Part shown: one piece after another, positions 44,604 to 55,738 of the stretch
How positions within the stretch are numbered: the first letter of the stretch is position 1
How the letters are laid out: each line of letters opens with the position of its first letter
Origin: Polychytrium aggregatum
Taxonomy: Eukaryota; Chytridiomycota; Chytridiomycetes; Polychytriales
Direction: 5' to 3'
Length of the DNA: 64,000 nucleotides
Assembly: GCF_025602895.1 (NCBI RefSeq)
Contig: NW_026516237.1
Location: 310,001 to 374,000, forward strand
Made by a program: the position numbers and the translations under genes
The notes under the pieces: generated by a model
The model's input: the letters and a program-made list of their open reading frames with translations, nothing else
Database searches by the model: none
Told to the model about the DNA's origin: nothing

Positions 44604-45410
44604 ATGACCATTCGCCACACATCCGACTTTCGCACCGCCGCATTGCGATGCTACGCCCTCATCCATAGCCTGCGTAAGGTCGCCTCCATCTTCAGTGTGT
44701 CCAAGAGCACCATCCATCGATGGCACCGAGGATGCAAGCTGGATGACCCATCCCGGGTCCCAGCTCGCAGATCCACTTTCTTCGAGCAGGCATCTCCAGT
44801 CATTCGCACCCTGATTGAACAGGACCCGTTCCAGACTGGGCCTGTGTTGCGATGCAAGCTCGAGTCCATCCTCCAGAGGAAAGTATCACTCACACTCTGC
44901 CACACTGCCATCCACCGAGCAGGTCTCTCACACAAGAGGGCAACACACCTCTACAAGTCCAAGCGACTGGATGAGCGAGTGGCACAGTTCAGGGACCAGG
45001 TCCGCTCCATCGACCCACGACGATTCGTTTTTGTCGACGAGACAGGGATCAGGAGATCCATTTTCCCTCTCTACGGATACTCGCCGAAGGGTGCTCCGCT
45101 TCGCCAGCGCAATCACATGAAACACAAGTCTGTCTCGGCTGCATTTGCCATCAACCACTCTGGTGTGCTGCATCGCATGTACATCCCCACATCATTCAAG
45201 ACACACTCGATGGTCGAGTTCTTTGAGCGAGCGACCTTCCCAGACGACTCTGTGGTTGTGATGGACAATGTCAGCATGCACAAGACAAGGGCTGTCCTGG
45301 ACTGCATCGAGCGCCGAGGATGGTCAGTGATCTTCACCCCACCTGCCTCACCCGACTTCAATCCCATCGAGAACTTCTTTGGAGTTGAGTCCCCACCGAT
45401 TTGGGGTTGA
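44604..45410 (+). pseudogene. Tc1/mariner DD34E transposase, C-terminally truncated
   Basis: The N-terminal helix-turn-helix (RCYALIHSLRKVASIF, SKSTIHRWH) is followed by a linker and the DDE domain. D1 is in FVFVDETGIRRS (about residue 145), D2 in VVVMDNVSMHK, and the Glu in SPDFNPIENFF, with 34 residues between D2 and E. The normal family C-terminus after NPIENFF (usually 30-60 more residues) is missing. The frame runs into VESPPIWG and stops at the start of the 21-bp repeat array before the Fanzor gene. All three catalytic residues survive, so activity is uncertain. The junction marks where the Fanzor cassette replaced the transposase 3' end. Confidence 0.85.
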
Positions 45411-45443
45411 GTTCCTCCAATTTGGAGTTGAGCTCCCCAATCA
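45381..45443. repeat. Three 21-bp imperfect direct repeats at the transposase-Fanzor junction
   Basis: Units at 45381-45401, 45402-45422 and 45423-45443 follow the consensus TGGAGTTGAGTCCCC.CCAATT. They occupy exactly the junction between the truncated transposase and the Fanzor upstream region. Confidence 0.85.
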
Positions 45444-45679
45444 CGCCGCCATTCTCACGCTCACATCCCTGGCTTGAACCTCTCGGCGATTTTTGAACAG
45501 GGTCACTTCCCCAACCAGCCCGCGCAGACGGGCTCCTGCTCTCGGGTATAAATGCCACATCTTCGTCCTGCTGCTTTCTTCCCTCATCTCGCCTTGATCG
45601 GATCATCGCGCTATTGTACGATAAAAAAGTCTCTGCTCTGACCAGTACCACTGGCAGGCATCCAGCATTCTCTGTCCCC

Positions 45680-48051
45680 ATGCCTCCGAAGCTTAAGGGT
45701 GCCGGTGATGGCCAGCCTCGGCCACCCAGGCCCAAGAAAGCCAAGTCACAGTCGGAGCCTGTCTCTGGTTCGTATTCTGACCCCACGCATGCTTGTTCGT
45801 CTGTTGCTCCGTTGCTCACCACCACTGCTTCTGCAGATCCAATGGATGTCGATCCCACCGAGCCTGGTCCATCTACTTCCTCGAGTACCGGCAAGCGATG
45901 TCGCCAGTGCGATGGCACCGATCACGAACGTTGCAACACCAGCAAATGTCCCAAATACCGGCCCCTCAAGAGCTCCGTCGTCCCACTCGTGGATGGAAGG
46001 TCATCCGCCCCTCAGTTCAGCTGCTTCAAGCAGACGATGGATGGCTGTTGTCTCAATCCCGCTCTCCGCGACAAGATCCAGGCCACCGTCGAGGCCATGA
46101 CCCAGATCCAGTTCGAGGCATCCAGGCTGCTCAACCTGCACATCCTCCGGTGCATCGAGCAGGATCTTCCCGTCCCCGTCATCTCCAAGTCCACCCCTGC
46201 TTTCATCCGCCAATGCTTCAAGATCGTCCAGGACGGTGCCCTCTCCCCGACCGGGGACAATGAGAAATACAACGAGCATCTGGTCGCTTCCTTTCGCGAC
46301 TACCAGACCACTCGGCACGCAGACCTGCCTCCGGCCCCTCGTCTGCCTGATGGTGCTCACAGTCAGCTTCTCACACTGGCTGTCAATGCCTATGCCACCA
46401 ACTGCACCACCCACCTCGACCTGGCCTACTGGCGACTCCTTCGCCGCTTCTGCGCTGCCGTCTTCCCAGCCAACAAGCACAAGCACGACGCCATCGAGGT
46501 CTGTCTCGAGCTCTTCGAGAAACCGGACTCGACTCCACCCAAGGCCGATCTCGAGTTCCTCTATCCCGAGTTTAGCCACATCCTGGACGAGTTTCGGTAC
46601 AGCAGCGACCAGGACCGCTTCCGGGCCCTCCATCGCCTCTCACACCATGTGGGAATCCTCGCCCGAGACAAGATGGTCGACAATGTCCACAAGTGGATCG
46701 ACTGTGACATGCCCGCCCTCCGAGTCACCGAGCTGCAGCGCCAGGCCAAGCTGGACGAGCTCACTGCCCGAGGCATTCCCTCCGACGACAAGAGGTTCAC
46801 CACGGCCAAGTCGGAGCTCGGCACCACCAAGTCCAAGATCAACAAGCTGGCCGCCAGGATCAACTGGGCCCTCAAGCAGCTCTCTCTCGACACTCCTCCG
46901 GCCGTGTGCACGATGGTTCCTCTGTGCACTGCCACGGCCAAGTATGTCAAGATCGACACCGTCACTCTCTGGGAGCTCCTGGGTCCAAAGAAGCGCCTTG
47001 GACTCACCCGGGACAAGCTCAAGGAAGAAGGTGATGACGGCATCAACAACCAGGATCGTCTCTGGCGCAGTTGCTTCAAGCTGCGTAGTTCCCTCTTCCA
47101 AGAGCGGGACGTGAACAAGAAGCTGTTCAACTACGAGATCAGCACCGATGGTATCGGATGCACCATCGGTCTCGTCAAGTTTCTGCCTCGAACCGATCAC
47201 ACCGAGACCACCACACCCGTCAAGACTACCGAGCAGCGTATCCAGGCCCACATCGGCAACCCAGACCCCAACCGTACCACTTGGATTGGCATCGATCCTG
47301 GAGTCGGCTCCATCTTCACGGCGGTCATCCAAGCACCGGGCCACCAAGACGAGGTGGTCTCGTTCTCGAATGGCCACTACCAGCACATGTGTGGCCATAC
47401 GTCCAATACTGAGCGGCACAACACCATGAAGTATCGACTCGGCATCGAGACCTGGATGTCGACCACCCCCTCGCCCAAGGTGTCGTCCTCGGAAGCCTTC
47501 AAGGTCCATCTCACCCATGTCCTGCAACCGGAGCTGCGAGTGCAGCTCGACTTCCACCTTGGCAAGAAGGCCCGTCACCATCGATTCACAGGCCACAAGA
47601 GGCGCCAAGTGGCCGTCGACAGGATGTGCAAGGCCGTCCTGAAGCACGCCCCGATACGGACCGATGTGGTGATCGCCTTTGGCAATGCGTCATGGCGACA
47701 GGGCAAGGGCTATGCATCCAGCCCTCGGAGGCAGCGGTTTGCTCGGTACTTTGAGCAATTCGAGCACCACCGACGCCGTCCCAATCACCATCATGGAAGT
47801 GTCAAGGTAGTCTCGGCGAACGAGTTCAACACCTCGCAAGTGTGCTCCAAGTGCCTGGAGCCAGTTCGGTTGGAAGGACTCGATGCGCCCAGTGTTGCGA
47901 ATTCCCATTTGTCAGGAGCTGCAAGAAACCCAGCTGCCGGACAGTGTGGAATCGCGACGTCAATGCGGCGCGCAACATGATCACAGTATGCAGGTCGATT
48001 GTGGAGATCGGAGAGCGACCGGCGGTCTTCACTCGGAGGCTGCCAAAGTGA
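45680..48051 (+). pseudogene. Fanzor (eukaryotic TnpB-like RNA-guided nuclease), one frameshift near the C-terminus
   Basis: The frame from ATG 45680 to TGA 47980 covers 766 codons, but the genuine C-terminus lies in another frame ending at 48051. A basic NLS-like RPPRPKKAK sits near the start. A knuckle CRQCDGTDHERCNTSKC follows, then a long helical region, FNYEISTDG, and RuvC-I TWIGIDPGVGS (Asp about residue 539). The RuvC-II region is DVVIAFGNASW, lacking the usual Glu. An alternative Glu occurs about 47 residues later in ANEFNTSQVCSKC (about residue 715). Fanzors are described as using such a relocated Glu. From about 47865 the homologous sequence shifts frame: CKKPSC and RuvC-III TVWNRDVNAARN (Asp codon 47956-47958), ending FTRRLPK. 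A net 1-nt loss between about 47862 and 47890 explains this. I chose ATG 45680 because the earlier frame start is not ATG. Confidence 0.88.
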
Positions 48052-48120
48052 TCTGTTTTATTTCTTGTGGCTTTGCTTGACGCAAGCACAGCACATACTA
48101 CCTGTTCATGGAAACGGCTA

Positions 48121-48145
48121 TATTGTCCCGTTTTTTTTCTGAATA
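48121..48145 (-). repeat. Element 3' terminus
   Basis: Read on the minus strand: TATTCAG, A8, CGGGACAATA. It matches the TATTCAGAAAACGGGATA end of the 272-bp derivative at 32680. Confidence 0.75.
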
Positions 48146-48149
48146 AAGT

Positions 48150-48248
48150 GTAGGGAACCTCGTCTTGAATACACCCGGTCGATCTCCTGTGGCGACGGCC
48201 CAATAGCATACCGAGATTGTGTTCTTGGCTGTGCTGATGTCTCGGTGT
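48150..48248 (-). pseudogene. Second, divergent Fanzor C-terminal fragment in opposite orientation
   Basis: The minus strand reads HRDISTAKNTISV, then GDRPGVFKTRFP. This parallels NRDVNAARNMITV ... GERPAVFTRRLP of the Fanzor on the plus strand. It keeps the RuvC-III Asp but nothing upstream of it. Its 3' side runs straight into the TATTCAG terminus, so two Fanzor 3' ends face each other across one element end. The fragment is too divergent at DNA level to be a simple inverted duplicate of its neighbour. Confidence 0.65.
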
Positions 48249-48746
48249 GGGAGCGTGGTGGATGGATTCAACCTTCTAGACAGTTCCATAATTCTCTATA
48301 TCAAGATACTCGGCCTTCTTGATTCGACTGGCTTCCAAGCACTATAGGCACACAGTTTGGTCATGGTAGCGGTGGCCTGGTGCCTTTATTCAGCACCAGA
48401 AAACAATAAAAATCCCGACTCAAGCTAATGTGTCCCGTTCGTTTTGTGGCCTAGCCTCCCTTACTACCTATGCTGCTGTTCCTGCTGCTCCTGCTGTATC
48501 TGCTGGCTTGAGCCGAGGTTGCAATAAACCTTCGGTCAAACGATTTCACAAACGCCGCTGCTTGATCACAGCCATCGAAGGTTATGTTGACTTGAGGGTG
48601 ACTGCGGTAGAGCAGCTTGACCCGATCCTCATCTTGCAGGAGCAGGTTATGAGTATCAATCGGAGGAAGCACAAAGGGCTGGATTATAGAGTCGCGAGAA
48701 GCACTTAGTCGCTGCTATTGATTGCGCTCGAGGAAGTCTCCCCCGG
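48249..48746. other. Region between transposon and receptor gene
   Basis: A further CGGGACACA-like terminus (minus strand, about 48410-48425) hints at another decayed element. A minus-strand frame 48451-48672 (DTHNLLLQDEDRVKLLYR) might be a last receptor exon, but I cannot join it. Confidence 0.35.
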
Positions 48747-51700
48747 CTAATATACTTGGTATCGAGATTTGGTCCAGATGACTATTGCCGAATCCTGATC
48801 CTGATCGATCCTGATCGATCCGATTACCGACCCACATCGCAGGCCATCGTGGACAAAGTGCATGTCATGGCACCGAATCGTTGGCGGGGGCCCTACCTCG
48901 TTCTTTGGCTTCTCCGAATTGTGTGGTACATTGTGGGGGCAAGCGACTATTGTCGAGTCAACCACCCAAACGTGGAGCTTTCCAAGTTCGACTACATTTC
49001 CGTCTCGTTTGCAGATGCCAATGTTCAACGCGCTGTGACGAGCTGTCCGCGCCAGATCAACCGAGTTCTGGCCGACCTTCAACCTATTGACACCGGTGCT
49101 AACCCACTGCTCCTCAAGTCCAGCTTCTCCTGGGCTTCTCCAAATAGTCATGGCAATGGAGACCAGAATAGGCGCCGCCACAGTCGTTGGGATCAGCAAG
49201 TGTGCGACCACCCGAAAAATGAAAATGAACGAGAGCATGGCTGGGATATACATCAGTGTGCCGAGGATCCCTGTCAGGGCAACCAGGTGGCTGGCGTGGC
49301 GTGAAAAATCGAGTGCGCCGTCGATACGACGTGCATGTGTCAGCTGCGAATGCATAACGACAGAGTCGAGTGGCTCGTCACCACTCGGCCGCTGAGCAGT
49401 TCGTGTGGTCTTATGTGTCTATCGTGTGCAAGCCAGCTGCATTTGCAGCACTCACCTGAGGGAGATCAGAAACAGAGTGGCGTGGGTCCTGGAGTAAACA
49501 GCAAGTCCGGTAAGAAATGTGATCAGTGCGGACGATCGAGAACGGCGAGGATTGCATTCCCGGAGATGTTCGGCAACTGATGGACCGCCGGTAAGCTCGA
49601 GCGCTGCTCTCTTGGCCAGCGCGCGGATGACCTACTTCAATATCGGTGTCTCTGCCATGATCATGATGTTTCGCACAGTCCAGCCAGTCAACACGACCAT
49701 GAGGGCGATGTAGATCCCAAGTTCAACGAACCACCCCGATGACTGCTCGCACATTGTATAGACCGTCAAGTTTGCCACCGGGACATCGACGGCAACGGGC
49801 GGATTCAAAGATATGCCGATTGTGGCGAGGATCTATTGGGAGAGCAGTCAATTGATGGAAACGGGCAGCTTTGTAAAAATGGCCCAGCCCCGATGGTGAG
49901 TGAGAGGACATTGTCGGGATGTGCACTCACCCATCCGGCCATGACCACAGAGGCGACCACAGGCCAGCCAGGCCGGGACATGACCGACCGCCGGGATATG
50001 CCGTTCTGTCGACACGGCGCCACACGGGCCAGCTCTGAGCCATGAGTTATCCAAGATACGGCAAAGTGTCATGCATAACAATGCAATGCACGGCAGTGCC
50101 AAACCATATCGGGACGGGGACGATGATCAGAGGATGAAGCCACATGGCGCTGTGCTGGGATAACACCACATGTGCATGATCTCGATCGTCCGCGAGCACA
50201 CTTACTGAGCGTTGTCGTCCAAAGTGAGCTGTGGCGATATGCGATCCCGTCAGAACACTTCTTCGACAGCTGACTCAGTCACCACGGCCGCCGTGTTCGG
50301 CCTCCGTGAGCCAGTACACCGCGCTCTTCGCCTACCTCATGGAGACGCCGAATGCAGCCATGGTCAGGTACGTCATCAAAGCACACTTGGTTGTCGTTGG
50401 TAGGCCAATTTGCAGGAACAGCACTCCGTATCCTATCGCGGATGCCACTAGATCTGTGGCAATGCTTGCTCGTCAGCACATCGATGCTTCCTGCAGCCCT
50501 TTGGTGTTGGTGTGATCGAGCTCCGCCACCTCATTTCTGCCGACTTACTTAATCTTGCCACTTCGATCGGCACAACCTCTGTCTGCGGAGTGTATCTCCA
50601 TGTCAGACCCAGCACCACCACGGCAGCCAGTATGAAACAGAGCGCCACCGCCAGCGCCGGCGCCATCCGAGTCAGTGTTTCGTTTGCTCGCGTAATCGGT
50701 GGATAGTCGACCGGGATGGTAAAGTCTGTCGCAGTATTTGCAGATCCAAGCACCGTCAGTAAGCGACACTCGGTGATCTCTGTGACCGCTCCAAACAACG
50801 GCAAGCCGACGCGCTGAGGCAATAGTCTCGAGCTGCAAGTGATTGCCAACATGTAGCAAAGCCAAAATCGGGCACGATGAATGTGCGTGGATAGGGCAAT
50901 GCCTAGCACGGGGGCCCGCTGCTTGCATGCTCGAAGGGCATCACCATCGACTGAATCGCATTATTCAAGGCCATCTCTCCATAGCTTGTGCTGGTCATAC
51001 CTGTCGAGTTAAAGTAGATGGAAAACACATCGCGGAGCGTCATCCCGTCTTGGAAGGAAGCTTGCTCAAGCCCGGCCGAGAAGTTGCCATTCATAAAAAT
51101 CGTCAGGATAACCACGCCGGATGTGAGAGTATTCTAAAGAGATCCAAGAGATTCAGCATTGTTTCATCAAGGCGGTCTTTTGTCAGAAGAGACTCACCAA
51201 CATAATATGGAGACCGCTGTGAATGTTGGATAAGGTGAGTCCCATTCCATGGCTTGGATGACACACCAACCCAACTCCACCGCACTATCAACGACTCGCC
51301 ATCGACCCAGACCCGGAGCGGTGCTTACCCGGATTGGGAGTTCCCAAGCTCTGTCATGGAGGAGATCGCAGATCAGCGACGAGTTTGGCGGCCACAGGCA
51401 AGCGACCGCCATATCGGTTCAAGCGTCGGCGAACACCGTCGTCGTCTCACCGTCATAGACCAACATGCCGCATGACCCCATCTTGTCGACCGAAAACGTC
51501 GACGGCTTTGTCAAAGCCGGGTCGAGCTGCCGCTGGGCGATCGTTGACAGCGTGACGCTTGACGGATGCTCGCGCAGAAGCTGGATGGTCCGTCGGGATC
51601 AAGCATTGGTGGGGCGGATGGAGGTGCACGTGCGAGTCGTCGGGTGTTTGTTGATGAGTTGTATATCTGATTGCAGTCAACTCCATCGCAGCATTATCCA

Positions 51701-54700
51701 CGCAGACATTCACCACATACCTGGTCGTATCCATACAGCATCGACAGCGCACAATCATATGCCATCCTGGAGCGCCAGAGCAATCGGATGGCGGATCAGA
51801 GTCTGGCCTTTGGGCGATCGCTCACAGTGTCGCTTAGCAAGGCATCCATCCCATGTCATGCGTCCAAATACTTCTTGCGCTTCATTGGCGCGAGTGAATC
51901 AGTCGTCGAACCGTGCCAAATCAAAGTCACTACTTACGGCATCACTACATGACCTCCACCTAAGGGATAGTTCAGTGGGCGCTGCCCGTATGTCGACCAA
52001 GTCTGGTTGAACTGCAACCACACCGGGTTGTTGGGAAAGTAGCTCACCGGGCCGTCCCTGTTCATGTGCGAGTAGCAAATTCAGCACGCCGTCGTTGCAT
52101 TTCCAAAAGTAAGATGCGGCTCCAGTCCACTCAGACGATCAATGAACACATAGCCACATCGGTAGTCATGGCGGCCAATCTGCTTATAATTTCTGTTCAC
52201 GGGCGGGATGCAGGACTCGCTTGGCCATAAACTAGACCCTCAATATCATCAGGAGTACGAGACGTGCATGCGAAACTCACAATCCGAATACTCTGCAGCG
52301 ACAGAGAGTGCAATTTGAGTCAGTCGATGTTAGCCTTGGCTCCTCCATGTCCATACCGCCTTCACTGCATGTCCCTTGTCAGCTCAGATGTCGTGGACAT
52401 CCCTGAAAGGTCACTCACGGGTTAAAATCCGATGCTGTCACGTTGCGGCCAAGATAGAAGCTTGCTGCTCTGTTTGCTGGGTCTTCGAAGAAGGACGCAT
52501 ACGTCGGGAGATCATATGGCTGTGCTGCCACAAACCACACGTACTCTAGACTCGTTAGACCTGCTTTGCTGTGAACAGAGGGCCGGTCAGTTGATCGTGG
52601 TTGATCAGGTATAAACCCAACACCGGGATGTTGAGCGACATAACACTATGCGCGGAATCTAGGAAGCGAGTGACTCACAGTGCCTATGAGGAGAGTTGAT
52701 GGGGCCGAGCGTCCAGTTGGATTCGTGTTTGTCCATGAGAGCAAGCCCGGAATATGAGTGAATTCCGGTCGAAGCACTACATCGTATACACCGAGAATCG
52801 AGTGCATCTGGGTTCGAGTGCATCTGGGGTCAAGTGCATCTGGGTTCGAGTATGCTTGATAGTCGCTTCGTTCTCTGGCACTGCGACTGAGATACCTGCA
52901 AGTACAACGCAGACACTGCATCCGTAAACGCCAAGACGATGAATATCCGGCCATTCGTGGCCTTCATTCGATTCACGGGAGTCACAAAGTCGTTGTCGGC
53001 CAGCGCGGGCGAATCGCCGCAGTATATGTAGATGGTGTCGAGGATGTCGATTCGGTTGTGTGCAGCCCTCTGAACAAAGCCGCCAAAGAACAGGAAGCCA
53101 TATCCGTCATTGTTTTGGCACTGGTGTGGAGTGGCACCCAAGCCAATGCCGGGCCGAGGATCGAGAATGTATGGTGTCAGTTGGCTATGCCAATCCCAGC
53201 ACAGAAGCACCCGCCATGCACGGCAGAGCAGTTGCAGCCCCACTGCCGTCGACTCACCGAAACAACCAGAACCACCTTGGTCCAGCCCATCGACACAACC
53301 CAGTCGGCGACACCTGTTCGCGACAAGAGGCAGCGTCATAGTGTGAGATTAAGCGGGATTCGTGAACGAGCTGTGTCGAGTGAATCACACCTGCGCCAGC
53401 AAGTTCGGCCTTGCCGATGGTCCGGAAGAAGGTTGGATATGTTGTCTTGTCGTCGAACTGGTGGGTTGCATCAACAATCAGAGCACATCAGAGCATGTTG
53501 GAGCATGTTGGAGCAACATGGGCGATCGAACGCCCTCAACAAGTCCCTGTTGATAGGCAGTGCCATGCGACAGCTCATGAGTGCGACAGCCAAGTCATTA
53601 CCATGTCGTCAAACACCAAGGGAGAGCAGTACTGGGGACAGAACGGGATCATGTCAGTAAGCCGAAATCTCAATTGATCTCGCCGTCGATACGGCATTCG
53701 CAGGCCCGACGTGCCATTCTTACTGGAACATTGAATTTGCCGGCCATCATGGCTTCGGCCGATGCCGTCAGGGTCCCGGGATTGATAACATCGGTGGTGT
53801 CGCCTATGTCGTCGTTCGAGCTGGATGCATTAACGAGGCTGCCCGAGGTGCCAGTGGCGAGGATAAAGCCTCCGCAGACAGCATATTCAGATGCGAGCAT
53901 CACTGACCAATGAACCCGGCGTATCTGTTGAGAAAGACGGCGTTCTGAGCGGCAAGATACTGGATGCAAGGTTGGTAAGGCACAATGTTTACTGTCAGGT
54001 GCGTAGAGGTCAGCCCAGAGATTGTGGATGCAGCTGGCAGTGCGGGGAGGCTCAAAGCAGCAGCAAATTGCTATCGAGAGCCAGCCGCCATCAAACAGCG
54101 CGGTTGCAACCCAGCCAAGTACTCATGTGCTCAGCAAGGATGATTAGGTACCGCATTCGCGATCTGGCCTGCACTCGTTGGGCTGAACATGTCGATAGCT
54201 TCGACAACCACGCGCTGGTGTTGGGTAGTAGTGATCGGCGAGGGTTGCAGGTGGACATGCAAATGGAGAGGTGCAGTGCGATAGACGGTTAGAGGGCAAG
54301 ATTACGACCACGCTGATTGTAAAGCCTTCAACAGGCACTCACGATATCGGGCAAGAGCGTGTTGCTGCTCAAGGACGAAGCATTGGCGATGATCGTTGGG
54401 ATTGCCCGTGGTTGGTCGATGTGGTATCATGAAACAGGAATGGTGGATATGTGGAGCAATGGGCAGTGTGGCGCGTGTGAGTATATGCTTCACGATCGCA
54501 TCACCAGGACTCAGAATCGTGTCGATAGCGATGCTATGCAGGATACGACTGAAGAAACACAATCAAGTTCCAGCGACCACCATGATGGGCAGCCACCCTC
54601 GACCCAGACAAACACCCACTTGGCATTGAATAGATCAGCGGCCGCCTGGACCGAGAGAAACCTGGGTGGAGACATAGAGCACCAGATGATTCGTGAGCGA

Positions 54701-54984
54701 TGCGGCCCACAAGAGCGAGAAGTGTTGGCTCCATGGTCGATTGCTGCATCGGCTTACAGTTCGACGGCAGACTCGAGACCATTGGCGTAGCCGTTGTCGT
54801 CGAGAACCACAGGCGACGTGAACCAGCCAAAGACGCCCAGGGTCAGAACGCGCGTTGTCTGGTTCTTGGTGGGATAGAGAGGATAGGCCGGGGGATACGA
54901 TTGATAGAGCGGGTTTGTTCCATTGAACACAGCCCAGACGAGCGGCACGGCGGCGAGGACACTGAGGACCAGCTGGACCCTCAT
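48747..54984 (-). CDS. Family 3 (GABA-B/glutamate-like) 7TM receptor with periplasmic-binding-like ectodomain
   Basis: A long gene of about 20 short exons, only part of which I could join. It starts at 54984 with a signal peptide (MRVQLVLSVLAAVPLVWA), then LTLGVFGWFTSPVVLDDNGY and GLESAVEL. Ligand-domain exons include VVEAIDMFSPTSAGQ (54.2 kb), QNAVFLNRYAGF (53.9 kb), ASEYAVCGGFILATGTS (53.8 kb), TTYPTFFRTIGKAEL (53.4 kb), VADWVVSMGWTKVVLVVS (53.3 kb), NGRIFIVLAFTDAVSALY (52.95 kb), SLEYVWFVAAQPYD (52.5 kb) and NNPVWLQFNQTWSTYG (52.0 kb). Membrane exons: ALAVALCFILAAVVVLG (TM1, 50.65 kb), AIGYGVLFLQIGLPTTTKC (50.4 kb), FVELGIYIALMVVLTGW (TM5, 49.7 kb), and LVALTGILGTLMYIPAMLSFIFIF (49.25 kb). 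It should bind a small extracellular ligand and signal through G proteins, or be a related orphan. The 3' end is approximate. Confidence 0.68.
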
Positions 54985-55738
54985 CTCAAGAGCCAAGAAG
55001 GTCGATTTTCCGGAAGGGCCTTTCCTTGGCTACGGGCTGCGATGAAAGTTGGGAGTTAGTCAAATGGATGAATGAAATCGTTCTGAAGGGAATGGGGGTG
55101 CTAATTCCCCGATGGGGTTCAGTCGGCTCCTGGGTCCTGGCTGGTGATTGGTGATGGTGGACAACTGGATTGGCTGAATTGAATATTGGATCGATGGTAT
55201 GGGAGTCTGCGAATGATAGCGACCAAACTGCGGATCTACGCAGCTGTACACGAGCCAGCGCGAACTTCCCAGCCCGAGCGCAATAATGTGAAGATGCAGG
55301 GACGATCATGCGCTGTCGCTGGTCGGGTGTTTGTGATGATGCACATGCCCCCGCTCAAGCCACATGTGCGACGACGGTGCCACCGATGCTTGACACAGGA
55401 AGGGGCGACACAGGGGCCACACAGACAGGGGGCCAGGGACAAAGGCACAGAGTCAACAGAGGCGCGACAACGCACAGCCCAACACGGGCGCGCACCCGCC
55501 AGCCACAAACGCACACGGCAAACAAGCCGCACAGTCCACACAGGCTGTGCCGGGCGCGCACCACCCAAACGCGCCCGACGTCGCACCCGCACCCGCGCCC
55601 GCTCTTGGCCCGGCCTTTCGCTTTCTCGCTTCGGTCGTCGCTCTGGCTCGCGGATCGTCTTGCGCTTCTGTCGCTGCTCCTGCCGCTTGTCCATCTGCTC
55701 GTCGAACAGCCTGCCCAGCCCTGACGGCCACCGCTACG
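54985..55738. other. Divergent upstream region of receptor and Cas1p genes
   Basis: No gene is seen. The CAGCC/GCGC-rich stretch 55380-55720 produces open frames on both strands that lack domain features. It probably holds both promoters. Confidence 0.4.

Larger units (their letters stand above)
44526..48145 (+). mobile_element. Tc1/mariner-type element carrying a truncated transposase and a Fanzor gene
   Basis: The left end CCAATAAAAAACGGGACAC (44528-44546) lies 58 bp before the transposase ATG. The right end, read inwards, is TATTCAGAAAAAAAACGGGACAATA (48145-48121). The two ends share the core AAAAACGGGACA and differ outside it. The 272-bp derivative at 32.7 kb has the same pair of ends in the same polarity relative to its transposase remnant, which supports these as the true termini. 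Inside are a DD34E transposase cut after its third catalytic residue, three 21-bp repeats, and a Fanzor gene. TA dinucleotides stand at both ends as expected for this superfamily. Total length is about 3.6 kb. Confidence 0.82.
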
